From the NCBI RefSeq assembly GCF_018437505.1, contig NZ_CP072467.1:2356001-2420000 (forward strand): DNA of 64,000 nucleotides. Direction: 5' to 3'. Position numbers and translations under genes: made by a program. Positions 1 to 10,115 of the stretch are shown in pieces (within the stretch, counting starts at the first letter, position 1; every line of letters begins with the position of its first letter). The notes under the pieces are model-generated. The model ran no database searches. It was not told the DNA's origin and saw nothing but the letters and a program-made list of their open reading frames with translations. Source of the stretch: Spiractinospora alimapuensis (GTDB lineage: Bacteria; Actinomycetota; Actinomycetes; Streptosporangiales; Streptosporangiaceae).

Positions 1-165
1 GCTCGATGTGTTGCCGCACGTTACGGGGCAATTAACGAACCGAAAGCACCCGCCGGCCGTACCCGCGGAAGTCGGGGCCCCGAATGACGCCTCCAAACCG
101 GAATCACAGTCGGCCTCGAATTCGCGTGCTCGTGAATTCGTTCACATAATTCAGGAGTGGAACGC

Positions 166-417
166 ATGGACTGGCGCCACCACGCCGCCTGCCGTGACGA
201 AGACCCCGAGCTTTTCTTCCCCATTGGTAACTCGGGCCCGGCAGCCGTACAGATCGAAGAGGCCAAAGAGGTCTGTCGCCGTTGCCCCGCCGTGACCGCG
301 TGTCTGCACTGGGCGCTGGAATCCGGGCAGGACGGTGGCGTCTGGGGCGGCACCAGCGAAGAGGAACGCCGCGCGCTGAAGCGCCGCACCCCCGCCGGTC
401 GCGTCTCCGCGTTCTAG
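166..417 (+). CDS. wblE: WhiB-family [4Fe-4S] transcription factor, WhiB1/WblE type
   Basis: 83-residue WhiB protein. The four cluster-binding cysteines are at C9, C37, C40 and C46 (CxxCx5C spacing), followed by the G-V-W-G-G turn at 58-62 and a basic C-terminus (RRALKRR). The N-terminus MDWRHHAACRDEDPELFFP matches the WhiB1/WblE subgroup closely. WhiB1 proteins carry an NO-sensitive [4Fe-4S] cluster and act with the principal sigma factor; that role is family knowledge. I chose ATG 166 over GTG 157 because AGGAG at 153-157 sits eight bases upstream. It is tail-to-tail with a PdtaS-type kinase gene, as whiB1 is with pdtaS in mycobacteria. Confidence 0.93.
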   Translation: MDWRHHAACRDEDPELFFPIGNSGPAAVQIEEAKEVCRRCPAVTACLHWALESGQDGGVWGGTSEEERRALKRRTPAGRVSAF

Positions 418-618
418 CCGGAGCGTCCCCGCGGTGGGAGCCCGACCCCGCCATACCCGGTGGACTCCGGTGCGGGACCTCGCCCAGTCCTGGCCCTGAC
501 CTCGAACGTCGCCCGGCCGTGGCCGCCCGTTGGGCCCACGCCGCGCTCGACGGCACGGCGCCGCTCGGCCCCATGGTGTCGCGCGAAGGCTCCACGCCCG
601 TCGACCGCGCGAGGTGAC

Positions 619-2169
619 TCAGGCGCGTGGTGCCGGCAACGGATGGCCCTCCACCGGGACGTCGATCGTGACCGCGGATCCCTCAGCCCCCGGTCTTCCG
701 ACGGCGAACTTTCCGCCCAACTCGCTGACGACGAGCGTGCGCACGATTTGCAGTCCCAGATGCTGAGTGTTCTCGACGTCGAGCCCTTCGGGAAAGCCGA
801 CGCCGTCGTCGGTGACCGTGACGAGAAGCCGTTCGTCCGAACCGTCGGCCGCGTCGCGGGTTGTCCGGCGCACTTCGACCTCGATTCTTCCGGGCCCGTT
901 TCGTAGCCCGTGTTCCACCGAGTTCTGTACCAACTCGGTGAGCGCCATTGACAGTGGCGTCGCCACCATGGTCGGCAGCGAACCGAATTGCCCAATTCGC
1001 ACCGGACGCACCGGGCGTTCGGTGGCCGAAACCTCCGCCGCCATTTCCATCACGCGGTCGGCGATGTCGTCGAAATCCACGATCTCGTCCGGCGCGTGCG
1101 CCAGCGTCTCGTGCACGAGGGCGATCGCCCCGACCCGCCGCACGGCCTCGTTCAACGCCAGCCGGCCCTCGGCGTTGTCCAGCCGCCGGGACTGCAACCG
1201 GAGCAGGGCCGCGACGGTCTGCAGGTTGTTCTTCACCCGATGGTGGATCTCGCGGATCGTGGCGTCCTTGGTGAGGAGCTCTCGCTCGCGGCGGCGAAGC
1301 TCCGTCACGTCGCGCACCATGATCAGCGCGCCGCTGCGCGTCCCGCCGACGATCAATGGAATGGCGCGGAGCTGCACCACGACACCGCGTGCGCCGATCT
1401 CCGCCTCGCCGGCGGCACGTCCGCCGGCGACCCAGCTCAGGGACTCGTCCCGCGCCTCACCGGGAGCCGCCAGTTCCAGGCTCGTTGGGGCGAGCTCCGC
1501 GCCCACGAGGTCCGCGGTGAGTCCGAGCCGGCGATAGGCCGACAGGGCGTTGGGACTCGCGTACTCCACCCGCCCGTCCCGGTCCAGCCGCAGCAGTCCG
1601 TCGCCCACGCGGGGGGACCGGACCATGAGCGGGCCCTGGTCGTCGAACGGGAACTCGCCCTCGGAGATCATCTGGGCGAGGTCGCTGGCGCTCTGTAGGT
1701 AAGTGAGCTCGAGTCGGCTCGGTGTCCGCGCCGAGCTCAGGTTGGTGCTGCGCTGTAGTACGGCGATGGGCTGCCCGTCCCGTCGCACGGGGATGAGCTC
1801 CTCCCTCACGGGGACGCCACCGGACCAGTTGGGGTCTCCCTCGCGGATGATGCGGCCCTCGCTCCACGCACGGTCGATCAGCAACCGCTTGTCGGCGAGC
1901 TGCGCGCGGAGGCTTCCCGGCTCCCGGTGGCCCTCCTCGTGCAGCACCAGCTCCACGAGGTCGTCCTGGAAGGCGGTCGGGCCGGTGGTCGGTCGCATCT
2001 GGGCGACCGCGACCCAGCCATCGTCGTCGCTGAGCCGTACCCACAGGACCAGGTCCGCGAACGAGAGGTCGGCCAGGAGCTGCCAGTCGGAGAGCAGCGC
2101 GTGCAACCACTCCACGTCCGCGGTTCGCAAAGCCGTATAACGTCGAATCAGGTCACTCAGATGAGGCAA
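619..2169 (-). CDS. pdtaS: PdtaS-type sensor histidine kinase (GAF-PAS-HisKA_2-HATPase)
   Basis: 516-residue soluble histidine kinase without membrane segments. The N-terminal GAF-like region (about 1-170) starts with LSDLIRRYT and contains the actinobacterial PdtaS signature [24 protein letters not shown]-like region spans about 180-290. The HisKA_2 box EIHHRVKNN is at 308-316, followed by an HATPase domain with N-box [12 protein letters not shown] and G-box DDGVGF. PdtaS normally phosphorylates the ANTAR antiterminator PdtaR, which is not in this window. The start is a TTG at 2169 preceded by GGGAGGA; the open frame continues further upstream, but that part has no family similarity I can recognise and runs into the divergent dasR leader. 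Confidence 0.88.
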   Translation of the reverse strand: MPHLSDLIRRYTALRTADVEWLHALLSDWQLLADLSFADLVLWVRLSDDDGWVAVAQMRPTTGPTAFQDDLVELVLHEEGHREPGSLRAQLADKRLLIDRAWSEGRIIREGDPNWSGGVPVREELIPVRRDGQPIAVLQRSTNLSSARTPSRLELTYLQSASDLAQMISEGEFPFDDQGPLMVRSPRVGDGLLRLDRDGRVEYASPNALSAYRRLGLTADLVGAELAPTSLELAAPGEARDESLSWVAGGRAAGEAEIGARGVVVQLRAIPLIVGGTRSGALIMVRDVTELRRRERELLTKDATIREIHHRVKNNLQTVAALLRLQSRRLDNAEGRLALNEAVRRVGAIALVHETLAHAPDEIVDFDDIADRVMEMAAEVSATERPVRPVRIGQFGSLPTMVATPLSMALTELVQNSVEHGLRNGPGRIEVEVRRTTRDAADGSDERLLVTVTDDGVGFPEGLDVENTQHLGLQIVRTLVVSELGGKFAVGRPGAEGSAVTIDVPVEGHPLPAPRA

Positions 2170-2327
2170 CTTCTCGCTTCCTCCCACGAGCACCGCACCG
2201 CCTGGATGCCGTGCGCCAGCCCTGCGGAGGTCCCCGGCGATTCGGGGATCCCCGTCGCAGGGTATCCGTGGTGAACTGCGAAGATGCTCTGAGGATCGTC
2301 GGGCGGTCAGTGGTGGAGGAAACCGAG

Positions 2328-3068
2328 GTGGCGGTGCGGCACACGACAGGGGAAAGTCCCCGGATCCCAAAGTACTACCAGGTGAAACGGCTCCTGTTAG
2401 AGCTCGTCTCCACCATGCCGGCGGGAAGTCCCGTTCCTCCCGAACGGTCCTTGGCGAAGCGTTTCGCGACGTCACGGACCACGGTGCGCCAGGCCCTGAG
2501 CGAGATGGTGGTCGAGGGTCGACTGCTGCGTATCCAGGGCAAGGGCACGTTCGTGGCCAAACCGAAGGTGACCCAGGTGTTGCAGCTCAGCAGCTACACC
2601 GAGCAGATCCGGTCCCACGGCCTCCACCCGGCGACCCGAATCCTCGACATCACCTACGTCAACGCCGACGAACGCCTGGCCGAGCTGCTCGGAATCCGCA
2701 CCGGCGGACGGGTGCTGCGGATCGAGCGGTTGCGGATGGCCAACGGGGAGCCCATGGCCGTGGAGACGGCGCACCTCGCGGCACGGCGCTTCCCCGGGCT
2801 GCGCCGACAGCTCGACCGTCACGCCTCGCTGTACGAGGCGCTCGCCTGCGCCTACGGGGTGCACCTGTCCGAGGCCGAGGCGACGATCGAGACCGTGCTC
2901 GCGACTCCCGAGGACGCCCGCCTGCTGGGCATCGACGTGGGGCTGCCACTGGTCCTGCACTCCCAGCACAGTCTGGACTCCGAAGGGCAACCCGTGGAGT
3001 GGGTCCGTTCCCTGTACCGAGGAGACCGATACAAGTTCGTCACCCGACTGCGTCCTCCGCATGAATGA
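2328..3068 (+). CDS. dasR: DasR-type GntR/HutC regulator of GlcNAc metabolism
   Basis: 246-residue GntR-family repressor with an N-terminal winged HTH (about 12-80, including [19 protein letters not shown] and the IQGKGTFVA wing) and a C-terminal UTRA effector domain ending [17 protein letters not shown]. It follows Streptomyces DasR almost motif for motif, including [16 protein letters not shown]. DasR binds dre operators and is released by phosphorylated amino sugars, controlling GlcNAc uptake and chitin use. Start is GTG 2328 with GGAGGA seven bases upstream; earlier in-frame GTGs lack a ribosome site. No dre palindrome is obvious beside it. It is divergent from pdtaS and precedes a TPP enzyme. 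Confidence 0.9.
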   Translation: MAVRHTTGESPRIPKYYQVKRLLLELVSTMPAGSPVPPERSLAKRFATSRTTVRQALSEMVVEGRLLRIQGKGTFVAKPKVTQVLQLSSYTEQIRSHGLHPATRILDITYVNADERLAELLGIRTGGRVLRIERLRMANGEPMAVETAHLAARRFPGLRRQLDRHASLYEALACAYGVHLSEAEATIETVLATPEDARLLGIDVGLPLVLHSQHSLDSEGQPVEWVRSLYRGDRYKFVTRLRPPHE

Positions 3069-3145
3069 GTTCTGTCACTGTGGGGCGCGGTGCAGCGACG
3101 ACACGATGATGGCGAATTGGTTACCGATCGGTGGGGGACGCCGGC

Positions 3146-4810
3146 ATGACCACATCAGACCAGACAGGACGGCTCACCGGCCATGGTGGGGTGCACGCGG
3201 TCGAGGCCGCACGGCAGCACGGCGTTGACACTGTATTCACGCTCTCCGGCGGTCACATCTTCCCCATCTACGACGGTGCGCTCCAGACCGAGCCGGCGTT
3301 ACGTCTGTTGGACGTGCGCCACGAGCAGACCGCCGTGTTCGCCGCGGAGGGCGTCGGCAAGCTGACGCGACGCGCCGGGTGGGCCGTGCTGACCGCCGGC
3401 CCCGGCGTGACCAACGGCGTCAGCGGGATCGCCACCGCGCACTTCAACGGGTCGCCCCTGGTGGTGGTCGGGGGCCGCGCGCCGAGCAACCGGTGGGGGC
3501 AGGGGCTTCTCCAGGAGCTCGACCAGCCACCGCTGGTCGACTCGATCACCAAACGGTCCTGGACCACGCGGGGGACCTCCGAGATCCACGCCGCGATGCA
3601 CCAGGCGTTCGCCGAGGCGAACACCCCACACCGCGGACCGGTGTTCGTGGACGTCCCCATGGACGAGCTCTACGACCAGGCCGACGTGGAGCGCGGCGCG
3701 CCTCCGGCGGCGTCGCCGGGCGCCGAGGCCGACCCGGAGGCGATCACCGAGATCGCCCAGCTCTTGAGCGACGCCGAACGCCCCGTCATCGTGCTGGGCT
3801 CCGACGTGTGGATGAACGGCGCTGAGCGGGTCGCCCGGGAGTCCGTCGAGGAGCTCGGGGTGCCCGTCATCACCAACGGCCAGGGCCGTGGCGTCCTGCC
3901 CCGCGGCCACGCCCTGCTCGCGACCCGCGCCCGGTCGACCGCGCTCGGGCGCACCGACCTGGTGATCGTGATCGGGACGGCGCTGGACTTCCGCCTCAAT
4001 CACGGACTGTTCGCCGGCCGGGACGGCCACCCCCTCGCCCGGGTCGTGCACATCGTGGACGCGCCCGAGCGGATCGCCTCCCACCTCACTCTCGCCGGGG
4101 CCGCGCACGGAGACCTGTCGGCCATCATCCGCGAGCTCACCGCCAAGACCGTCCCCAACCCGCGCCTGCCCGCCTGGCGCGAGACCATCGACGCGGCGCG
4201 CGCGGCCACCACCCAGCAGGACCGGGAACTCCTCACCAGCGATACCGACCCGATCCACCCCGGACGTGTCTACGGCGAACTCAACCGGGTCCTCGCCGAC
4301 GACGCGGTCGTCATCGGCGACGGCGGCGACTTCGTGTCCTACGCCGGCAAGTACGTCGAACCGATGCGTCCGGGCAACTGGATGGACCCCGGCCCGTTCG
4401 GCTGTCTGGGAACCGGCATGGGCTACGCGATCGCGGCACGACTGAGCCGCCCCTCCGCCCAGGTCGTCGTGCTCCTCGGCGACGGCGCGGCGGGTTTCTC
4501 GCTCATGGACGTCGACACGTTGGTCCGCCACCGGCTGAACGTGGTCATGGTGTGCGGCAACAACGGCATCTGGGCGCTGGAGAAGCACCCGATGCAGGCG
4601 ATCTACGGCTACGACGCGGTCGCCGACCTCACCCCCCAGACCCGCTACGACGAGGTCGTCCGCTCACTGGGCGGAGGCGGCGAGCTCGTCACGAGCCCCC
4701 ACGAGATCGGCGCGGCCCTCACCCGCGCCTTCGACCACGACGGCCCCTACATGGTCAACATCGCCACCGACCCGGACGCCGTGTACCCCCGCAAGACGAT
4801 GGGCGTCTGA
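3146..4810 (+). CDS. Thiamine-diphosphate enzyme, acetolactate synthase-like
   Basis: 554 residues with the three-domain TPP-enzyme layout: N-terminal Pyr domain with the catalytic Glu context RHEQTAVFAAEG, a central nucleotide/FAD-like domain, and a C-terminal PP domain with the ThDP motif GDGAAGF ... NN (about 440-475). The family decarboxylates 2-oxo acids, and this member is nearest to acetolactate synthase large-subunit paralogues. No small regulatory subunit follows, so it is probably not the main branched-chain enzyme. Oxalyl-CoA decarboxylase- or benzaldehyde lyase-like chemistry is possible. ATG 3146 is preceded by GTGGGGGA. It lies 77 bases after dasR and could be co-transcribed. 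Confidence 0.75.
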   Translation: MTTSDQTGRLTGHGGVHAVEAARQHGVDTVFTLSGGHIFPIYDGALQTEPALRLLDVRHEQTAVFAAEGVGKLTRRAGWAVLTAGPGVTNGVSGIATAHFNGSPLVVVGGRAPSNRWGQGLLQELDQPPLVDSITKRSWTTRGTSEIHAAMHQAFAEANTPHRGPVFVDVPMDELYDQADVERGAPPAASPGAEADPEAITEIAQLLSDAERPVIVLGSDVWMNGAERVARESVEELGVPVITNGQGRGVLPRGHALLATRARSTALGRTDLVIVIGTALDFRLNHGLFAGRDGHPLARVVHIVDAPERIASHLTLAGAAHGDLSAIIRELTAKTVPNPRLPAWRETIDAARAATTQQDRELLTSDTDPIHPGRVYGELNRVLADDAVVIGDGGDFVSYAGKYVEPMRPGNWMDPGPFGCLGTGMGYAIAARLSRPSAQVVVLLGDGAAGFSLMDVDTLVRHRLNVVMVCGNNGIWALEKHPMQAIYGYDAVADLTPQTRYDEVVRSLGGGGELVTSPHEIGAALTRAFDHDGPYMVNIATDPDAVYPRKTMGV

Positions 4811-4816
4811 CGGGGG

Positions 4817-6136
4817 TCAGGATCCCTCGCCGCGCCACCAGTCGGCGTCCGGGCGGTGGGCCGCACGGGCGAGGGCCTCGACCACCTCGACGTCGTACTC
4901 GCGGTCGGTGTCCATGCGCAGCCGGTTGATCACGGCGTTCACCCGGTCCTCGTCGGCGCGCTCGCCGACCAGGTCGTCGAAGGCGTTCGCCACCTTGATG
5001 ATGCGGCTGCCCAAGGGTGGGGCGCCCATGTCGGCGACGCCGGCGGCGGGTTCGCACTGTCGGCGGACGAGCTCGGCGACGCCGTCGAGGACACCGGTCT
5101 CACGGATGACGGCGGAGCCGAGCTCCGCGATGCGGCGCTGCTCCCGGGGGGCGGCGAGCACGGTCGCGCCGGAGGGGATGGGATCGGGGAGGGAGAGCTG
5201 CCCGATGTCGTGCATGAGCGCGGCGTACTCCAGGTCGAGCAGTTCGGACTCCCGCATGCCCAGCTCCCGCCCCACCGCGCGGGAGAGGCGGCTCACCCGG
5301 CGCGAGTGTCCGCTGGCGACGTAGCCGCCCACCTCCGTGACGCGGGACAGCGCGCGGACGGTTTGGAGGTAGGTGCGTCGGACCTCGGCGAACCGACGGA
5401 ACGCGACCTGGGTGACCAGCAGCGGCGCGACGAAGACCAGCAGGGCGAAGACCCCCATGACGCTGCTCGCCAGAGCGATGAGGATGCCCGAGGCGCCGAT
5501 CGCGACACCGATGCGGACCTGTGCCCCCATCTCGTCGACGATCGCGACACCGAAGCGGGTCCGCAGTCCCTCGGCGCGGATGGCCGCCGCCAGGCACGAG
5601 TCCAGTAACCAGCTCCCGATTCCCAGGGCCGCCATCAACCCCAGCGCGCTCCACCACTCCCCCTCCGGTGGGCCGAGGGCGCTGGTGAAGGGGCGGAACG
5701 CCATCGCGATGAGGGCGACGATGAGCAGCCGTCGCGCGAGGTCACTCCACTGCGGGGTGCGTCCGACCGCGACGTGCGGCAGCTCGCCGACGGCGAAGCC
5801 GATGGCGGTCACCGCGATGACCTGGGCGGCGGAGTGGTCGGCCGGCTCGTCGCCCATCAGGAGCAGGAAGGTGTAGGCCATGGCGCCCGCGGAGGCGAGT
5901 GGAGCGATCTCCCGGTTCCCGGGCAGGGTGATGCGGGCCAGTTCCCCGACGGCGATCAGTCCCCCGAACGCCAGCGCGGTGTGCGGGCTCACGACACCGT
6001 CCACCGCGGTCTGGATGATCGTGATGACGGCGATCAGCAGCGCCGTTACCCCGACCACCGTCTGGACGGCGCCGGACTGGCGCCGGTCCTGCCGGTGGCG
6101 CCCCTGCGCGGTGTCGGAGAGCTCGCGGGGGCTCAT
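4817..6136 (-). CDS. Membrane protein with degenerate HD (HD-GYP-like) output domain
   Basis: 439 residues. The N-terminal half has several hydrophobic segments (about 25-45, 52-70, 80-95, 105-120, 135-150, 205-240). The C-terminal half has an HD-type fold with SGHSRRVSRLSRAVGREL and MHDIGQLSLPDPI, so the HD dyad is present. Where canonical HD-GYP proteins carry HHExxDGxGYP, this one reads VRRQCEPAAGVADMGAPP, so the GYP motif is lost. It overlaps the upstream HD-GYP gene by four bases (ATGA), implying translational coupling. It may act as an inactive or regulatory partner rather than a c-di-GMP phosphodiesterase; that is inference. Confidence 0.8.
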   Translation of the reverse strand: MSPRELSDTAQGRHRQDRRQSGAVQTVVGVTALLIAVITIIQTAVDGVVSPHTALAFGGLIAVGELARITLPGNREIAPLASAGAMAYTFLLLMGDEPADHSAAQVIAVTAIGFAVGELPHVAVGRTPQWSDLARRLLIVALIAMAFRPFTSALGPPEGEWWSALGLMAALGIGSWLLDSCLAAAIRAEGLRTRFGVAIVDEMGAQVRIGVAIGASGILIALASSVMGVFALLVFVAPLLVTQVAFRRFAEVRRTYLQTVRALSRVTEVGGYVASGHSRRVSRLSRAVGRELGMRESELLDLEYAALMHDIGQLSLPDPIPSGATVLAAPREQRRIAELGSAVIRETGVLDGVAELVRRQCEPAAGVADMGAPPLGSRIIKVANAFDDLVGERADEDRVNAVINRLRMDTDREYDVEVVEALARAAHRPDADWWRGEGS

Positions 6137-7478
6137 CGGGGGTTCTCCCCCGCGATACGCAGCGGGGCGCTGGGATCGTCGTGGTCCTGACGCGCCACCT
6201 GGACGCCGGCGTCCTTGGGCGGAATCACCGTGTCGACGGGGGTCCAGCCGTCACGTTCGACGGCCTCGACCAGCGCCTGCACCATGCGGGGGTCGAACTG
6301 GGCGCCGGAGCACTTGCGCAGCTCGGCGATCGCGGCGTCGACGCTGCGTGCCCGCCGGTAGGAACGGGTGGAGGTCATGCAGTCGAACGCGTCGGCGACG
6401 GCGATCACGCGGGCGAACTCCGGAATGTCGTTCTCGGCGAGGCCCATCGGGTATCCCCGTCCGTCCATGCGCTCGTGGTGGTGCATGATGCCGGCCAGCG
6501 CCTCGTCTAGGAAGCCGATCTCTCGGACGATCTCGTATCCGCGGACCGGGTGCAGTTGGATCGCCGCGAACTCCTCCTCGGTCAACGCGCCCGGTTTCTG
6601 CAGCACCTTGGTCGGCACCCCGAGTTTGCCGACGTCGTGCAGCATGCCGGCGAATCCGAGGCTCTGCACGCGCTCCGCGCTCATGCGCAGTTCCCGCGCG
6701 ATCATCGTGGAGGCGGCGGAGACCCGCATGCAGTGACCCCGGGTGTAGTAGTCCTTGGTCTCGACCGCCTGGCACAGGGTCGCGAGGGTGGCGTCCCGGG
6801 CGCGTCCCTCCGCGACGTACTGCTCGAACGCCCACCGCGCGGTGAACAGGGGGATCAGTACGAGCACCGCGGCGAACGGGCCGACGACGCCCCACACGGC
6901 GGCGATGAACAGCCCCAGCGTTCCGTAGCCGAGTGAGGACAGCTCGAGCGTGGCCAAGGGGCGCCAGCGCACCTGGCCGACGCTGGGCCGCACCACGCCC
7001 AGGCACCACATGAGACCGCCGACCAAAGCAGTGTTCACCAGGGTGTGGACGAGGACCGCCACCCCGAACGGCAGCAGGATCCAGGGGAAGCTGTCGTGCT
7101 CCGGCACGCCGACCGTTCCGCCCAGCACGACGTAGCTGAGGCCCGCGACGTATCCCGCGAGGCCGAACTGCGCGCCGTTGAAGAGGCGTTTGATGATCTG
7201 TTGCCGGCGGAACATGAGCGACGACGCGAAGCCGACGACCGCCGCGCCGACCGGGCCGACCAGGACGACGGCCGCCAGCGCGGCCGAGGCGCTGGGCGAG
7301 ATGCGGTGCGGCCGGTGTCCACCATCGTGCTGACCGACTCGGCCAGCACGAAGAGAACGGCGAGAAGCACGAGAACGGTGATGTCCAGGTCCCCGTGGGG
7401 TCCATAGATCATCACCCCGACCGCGGCGGCGATCACCACAGCGACGTAGATCCGGGCGGCACCGGGCAACCCACGCAT
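6133..7478 (-). pseudogene. Membrane HD-GYP phosphodiesterase, split by one missing base
   Basis: The C-terminal part (7215 down to 6133) has an intact HD-GYP domain: GHCMRVS, LHDVGKLGVP, and HHERMDGRGYP with all signature residues. This is expected of a c-di-GMP phosphodiesterase. Its first in-frame ATG falls inside a membrane segment. The missing N-terminus is in another frame: it begins at ATG 7478 (ribosome site GGAGGGGA) with MRGLPGAARIYVAVVIAAAV and runs to about 7320. Adding one base near 7300-7330 joins the two into 448 residues, matching the 439-residue neighbour. It is either a real frameshift or a sequence error; I favour error. An internal start at 7215 is the alternative. Confidence 0.7.
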
Positions 7479-7919
7479 GCCAGACTCCCCTCCCCCGAGG
7501 ACCCCCTCAACCACGCTGCACCCGGGATCGGTCAACTCCCCCGCCGATGGCGCACCGCGGTGTTGGACCGGCCTGGCAGCGGTCGCGAGGCGGCGCCCCT
7601 CCCACCGGCCACCGCGCTCCGCGACGAATTCACCCTCGCGGTAATTCGGCGGCCAGTTTAACCTTATTGGCAGCGCTTTTCACCGTGCTGCCTCGACCAT
7701 TTCGACGCTCAGTGACGACGGCGAGACAGCGGCGTGCCAATTTCGGGGATGGGTGGACCCAGTTCTCACTCTCCGCAGCCTGTATTCTCGTCGTGGCTAT
7801 TCACGATTCCCACACAACCGCAGCTCGGGCGGCCAGCCACCAAATACAACTACGGAGAGTGATTGAATATAACGGTTGCATGTCGGGCGACCAACCTGGT
7901 CACCCGACAACACCGCAGG
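7479..7919. other. Intergenic region with no recognisable gene
   Basis: About 440 bases lie between the promoter side of the HD-GYP operon and the end of rsrA. No open frame has family similarity or coding-like codon use. The part near 7660-7870 is AT-richer than its surroundings and probably holds the HD-GYP operon promoter, though I cannot pick a convincing -35/-10 pair. The rsrA-proximal end holds a hairpin that is listed separately. Confidence 0.5.
7881..7909 (-). terminator. Hairpin terminator after sigR-rsrA
   Basis: Inverted repeat with 12-base arms (TGTCGGGCGACC and GGTCACCCGACA, one mismatch) around a five-base loop, 11 bases beyond the rsrA stop. On the minus strand it is followed by AT-rich sequence, fitting a terminator for the sigR-rsrA operon. 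Confidence 0.65.
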
Positions 7920-8195
7920 TCACACGGTGCGACCGCGCTCCTCGACCTCGGCGCTGGCGAGTCGCGTCAGGACTTTGTCGCGCAGGCCGGGCGGCACCGG
8001 ATCCCTCCCACAGCACCGCGCGACCAATCGCTTCACGGCCTCGTCCAGACCGTACTCGCGCAGGCAGGGCTCACACTGGTCCAGATGCTCGCGAATTTCC
8101 GCGCATCCGCCCTCTTCCAGCTCTCCGTCAAGGTAGGCATAAACCTTCGCCAGTACCTCACTGCACGGCGTGTCGCTGGGTCCCTCGCAGCTCAT
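7920..8195 (-). CDS. rsrA: RsrA, zinc anti-sigma factor of SigR (mycothiol system)
   Basis: 91-residue ZAS-family anti-sigma factor. C11, H37, C41 and C44 form the zinc site (Hx3Cx2C), at the same positions as in Streptomyces coelicolor RsrA, with the extra cysteine pair C61-C62 also kept. In the family, disulfide stress oxidises the site, releases zinc and frees SigR to transcribe thioredoxin and mycothiol genes. It lies 54 bases downstream of sigR in the same direction and is followed by a hairpin terminator, the standard sigR-rsrA operon. Confidence 0.93.
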   Translation of the reverse strand: MSCEGPSDTPCSEVLAKVYAYLDGELEEGGCAEIREHLDQCEPCLREYGLDEAVKRLVARCCGRDPVPPGLRDKVLTRLASAEVEERGRTV

Positions 8196-8249
8196 ACACT
8201 CACCGGCCCTTGGTAGGTCGCGCGCGAACGGCGCCGTCCCGACTACTCA

Positions 8250-8864
8250 TCACCGTTCTCCCCCAGAACCGGACGTGGTGCCGCTCGAGGACAGGATGCC
8301 GCGCGCGCCCGCGTACTCCTCCAGCATCGAGCGAAGCTGGCGACGTCCGCGGTGGAGGCGCGACATCACGGTGCCGATCGGCGTGTCCATGATCTCCGCG
8401 ACTTCCTTGTAGGCGAAACCCTCAACGTCGGCGAGATACACCGCGATCCGGAAGTCCTCCGGAAGCTCCTGCAACGCGCGCTTCACGTCGGAGTCGGGGA
8501 GGTGCTCCAACGCCTCGGCCTCGGCCGACTTCAACCCCGAGGACGTGTGCGAGGCGGCCTGTGCGAGCTGCCAGTCCTCGACGTCCTCGGTCCCCGCCTG
8601 CTTGGGCTCCCGCTGCTTCTTGCGGTACGAGTTGATGAAGGTGTTGGTCAGGATGCGATACAGCCAGGCCTTCAGGTTCGTTCCCTCTTTGAACTGATGG
8701 AACGAACCAAACGCCTTGGCGAACGTCTCCTGAACCAAGTCCTCGGCGTCGGCCGGATTGCGGGTCATCCGCAACGCGGCCGAGTACATCTGGTCCAGGT
8801 AGGGCAGAACGTCCCGCTCGAAGCGGGCCCCCTGCTCCTCGACCGTCTCCTGACCCTTACTCAA
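8250..8864 (-). CDS. sigR: ECF sigma factor SigR (thiol-oxidative stress)
   Basis: 204-residue ECF sigma factor. Region 2 reads [20 protein letters not shown] and continues [13 protein letters not shown] ... [20 protein letters not shown]. Region 4 contains [21 protein letters not shown] and [15 protein letters not shown]. Both are nearly those of Streptomyces SigR. The start is TTG 8864 with AAGGAGG eight or nine bases upstream. The frame stays open upstream to beyond the promoter at 9051-9076, and a GTG at 9002 (after AAAGAGGAG) or ATGs at 8942 and 8921 could give an extended form like the unstable SigR' of Streptomyces. Followed by rsrA. Confidence 0.93.
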   Translation of the reverse strand: MSKGQETVEEQGARFERDVLPYLDQMYSAALRMTRNPADAEDLVQETFAKAFGSFHQFKEGTNLKAWLYRILTNTFINSYRKKQREPKQAGTEDVEDWQLAQAASHTSSGLKSAEAEALEHLPDSDVKRALQELPEDFRIAVYLADVEGFAYKEVAEIMDTPIGTVMSRLHRGRRQLRSMLEEYAGARGILSSSGTTSGSGGER

Positions 8865-9050
8865 GCCCTCCGGCCTCCTTGTACTGGTGTCCCACGGGGC
8901 GACCGTAGGCACACCATACATAGCCGAGGACGTGATCCGCATGGCACCGGCACGCCCGGGGGCCACCTCGGCTTCGCTGATCGCGACTCCACTTGCCACT
9001 GCGCTGGGCTCCTCTTTGCATCGGTTCCGCGTACGGGGGATGTCGTCCAG

Positions 9051-9076
9051 AACAACCGCGAACCCGAGGTGATTCC
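9051..9076 (-). promoter_or_regulatory. SigR-type autoregulatory promoter of sigR
   Basis: Read on the minus strand, GGAAT (9076-9072) is followed after exactly 18 bases by GTT (9053-9051), the SigR/SigH consensus GGAAT-N18/19-GTT. A transcript starting near 9040 would carry a leader of about 175 bases before TTG 8864 and would include the candidate upstream starts of a longer isoform. Confidence 0.8.
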
Positions 9077-9168
9077 ACGGTGGCGCTACCCCTGTCACCG
9101 GGAAGAAGATAGTTCGATACGAGAGAGTGGGGTAAAACACTCTGCAAAGAAGGTGGAGAGGAGAGCAC

Positions 9169-10035
9169 GTGCGCCCGTCCTCCGGTTCTGCGCAACGCCC
9201 ATCACTGTTCGAGGCGTCGGACGACTCGGACCTGCCGCCCCCACGATCACCGGCGGCGCACTTCGCGTCCCCGGACACGCTGTCGGCCTACTGGCGGTTC
9301 TACTGGGCCGTCGCCGACGTGCAACTGACCCGCTGGCTCCCCACGGAGCCGTCCCGGATCCTCGACCTGTCGGGTCCGGACTCCCGTGGGGCGTCCCGGG
9401 CGGCGGCCGCCGGACACGACGTGGTCCAGCTCGTCCCCGCGTCCGAGGACAACCCGGTACTCCACGCCGAACTCCGGGCGCCGTCCCCACGGGGAACACC
9501 CGTGGGCCGGCTCCGGCCCGTCGTCGGTGACCCCACCTATCTCACCGGGTTCGCCAGCGACAGGTTCGACGCGGTGCTCGCCGACAACCGTGCGCTGTCG
9601 CGGCACCTCGCGACCGAGACCCTCCTGTCGGAGATCATGCGGGTGCTGCGTCCGGGTGGCCGGGCCTTGCTGTGCGTCGACTCCGTCGTGCTGGGCATGG
9701 CGTTGCTGGCGGAACAGACCCGCTGGCCGGAGCTGAGCTACGCGGCGGGAGCCGACGTCCTCCTCGTCCCCTGGCCGGACGGGTCGATCACACGCTGCTT
9801 CACCGTCGACCAGCTCTCGGAGTCGCTCGCGGACTCCGGCCTGCAGTTGGAGTGGGTGAAGCCGCGTACCGTGCTGTCCGCGTCCACCGTGGAACTCATG
9901 ATGAACGACAAGCCCCAGGCGCTCCGTCGCCTGGTGGACATGGAGCTCAAGGCCGCGGAGTCCGACGACGCCGTCGGCGCACACCTGCTCGCCAGCGCGC
10001 GAAAACCGGGGACGTCGTCACCGGCGTCCTCGTGA
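9169..10035 (+). CDS. Class I SAM-dependent methyltransferase-like protein
   Basis: 288 residues. The central part has a Rossmann methyltransferase pattern: [21 protein letters not shown] at about 62-82 in the motif I position (degenerate, without GxGxG), [14 protein letters not shown] as motif IV and [16 protein letters not shown] as the motif VI strand. Substrate unknown. The start is GTG 9169, six bases after GAGAGGAGA. The gene is divergent from sigR, and the 300-base gap holds the sigR promoter, so a functional link to thiol stress is possible but unproven. Confidence 0.65.
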   Translation: MRPSSGSAQRPSLFEASDDSDLPPPRSPAAHFASPDTLSAYWRFYWAVADVQLTRWLPTEPSRILDLSGPDSRGASRAAAAGHDVVQLVPASEDNPVLHAELRAPSPRGTPVGRLRPVVGDPTYLTGFASDRFDAVLADNRALSRHLATETLLSEIMRVLRPGGRALLCVDSVVLGMALLAEQTRWPELSYAAGADVLLVPWPDGSITRCFTVDQLSESLADSGLQLEWVKPRTVLSASTVELMMNDKPQALRRLVDMELKAAESDDAVGAHLLASARKPGTSSPASS

Positions 10036-10078
10036 CGACTGGGGCCGCGTCGCCGCGGACGCACGACCGGCACGGTGG

Positions 10079-10102
10079 CGCGGTGCCAGCCCCGGCACCG
10101 CG
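10079..10102. terminator. Hairpin between convergent genes
   Basis: Perfect nine-base arms CGCGGTGCC / GGCACCGCG with a six-base loop, midway between the ends of the methyltransferase and TetR genes. No U-tract; it may serve both strands. Confidence 0.45.
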
Positions 10103-10115
10103 GCGGCGCGGGCGG

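Noticed and set aside
2170-2475. N-terminal extension of pdtaS
   Set aside because: Arg/Pro-rich without similarity, overlaps the dasR leader and start, and the TTG at 2169 has a strong ribosome site.
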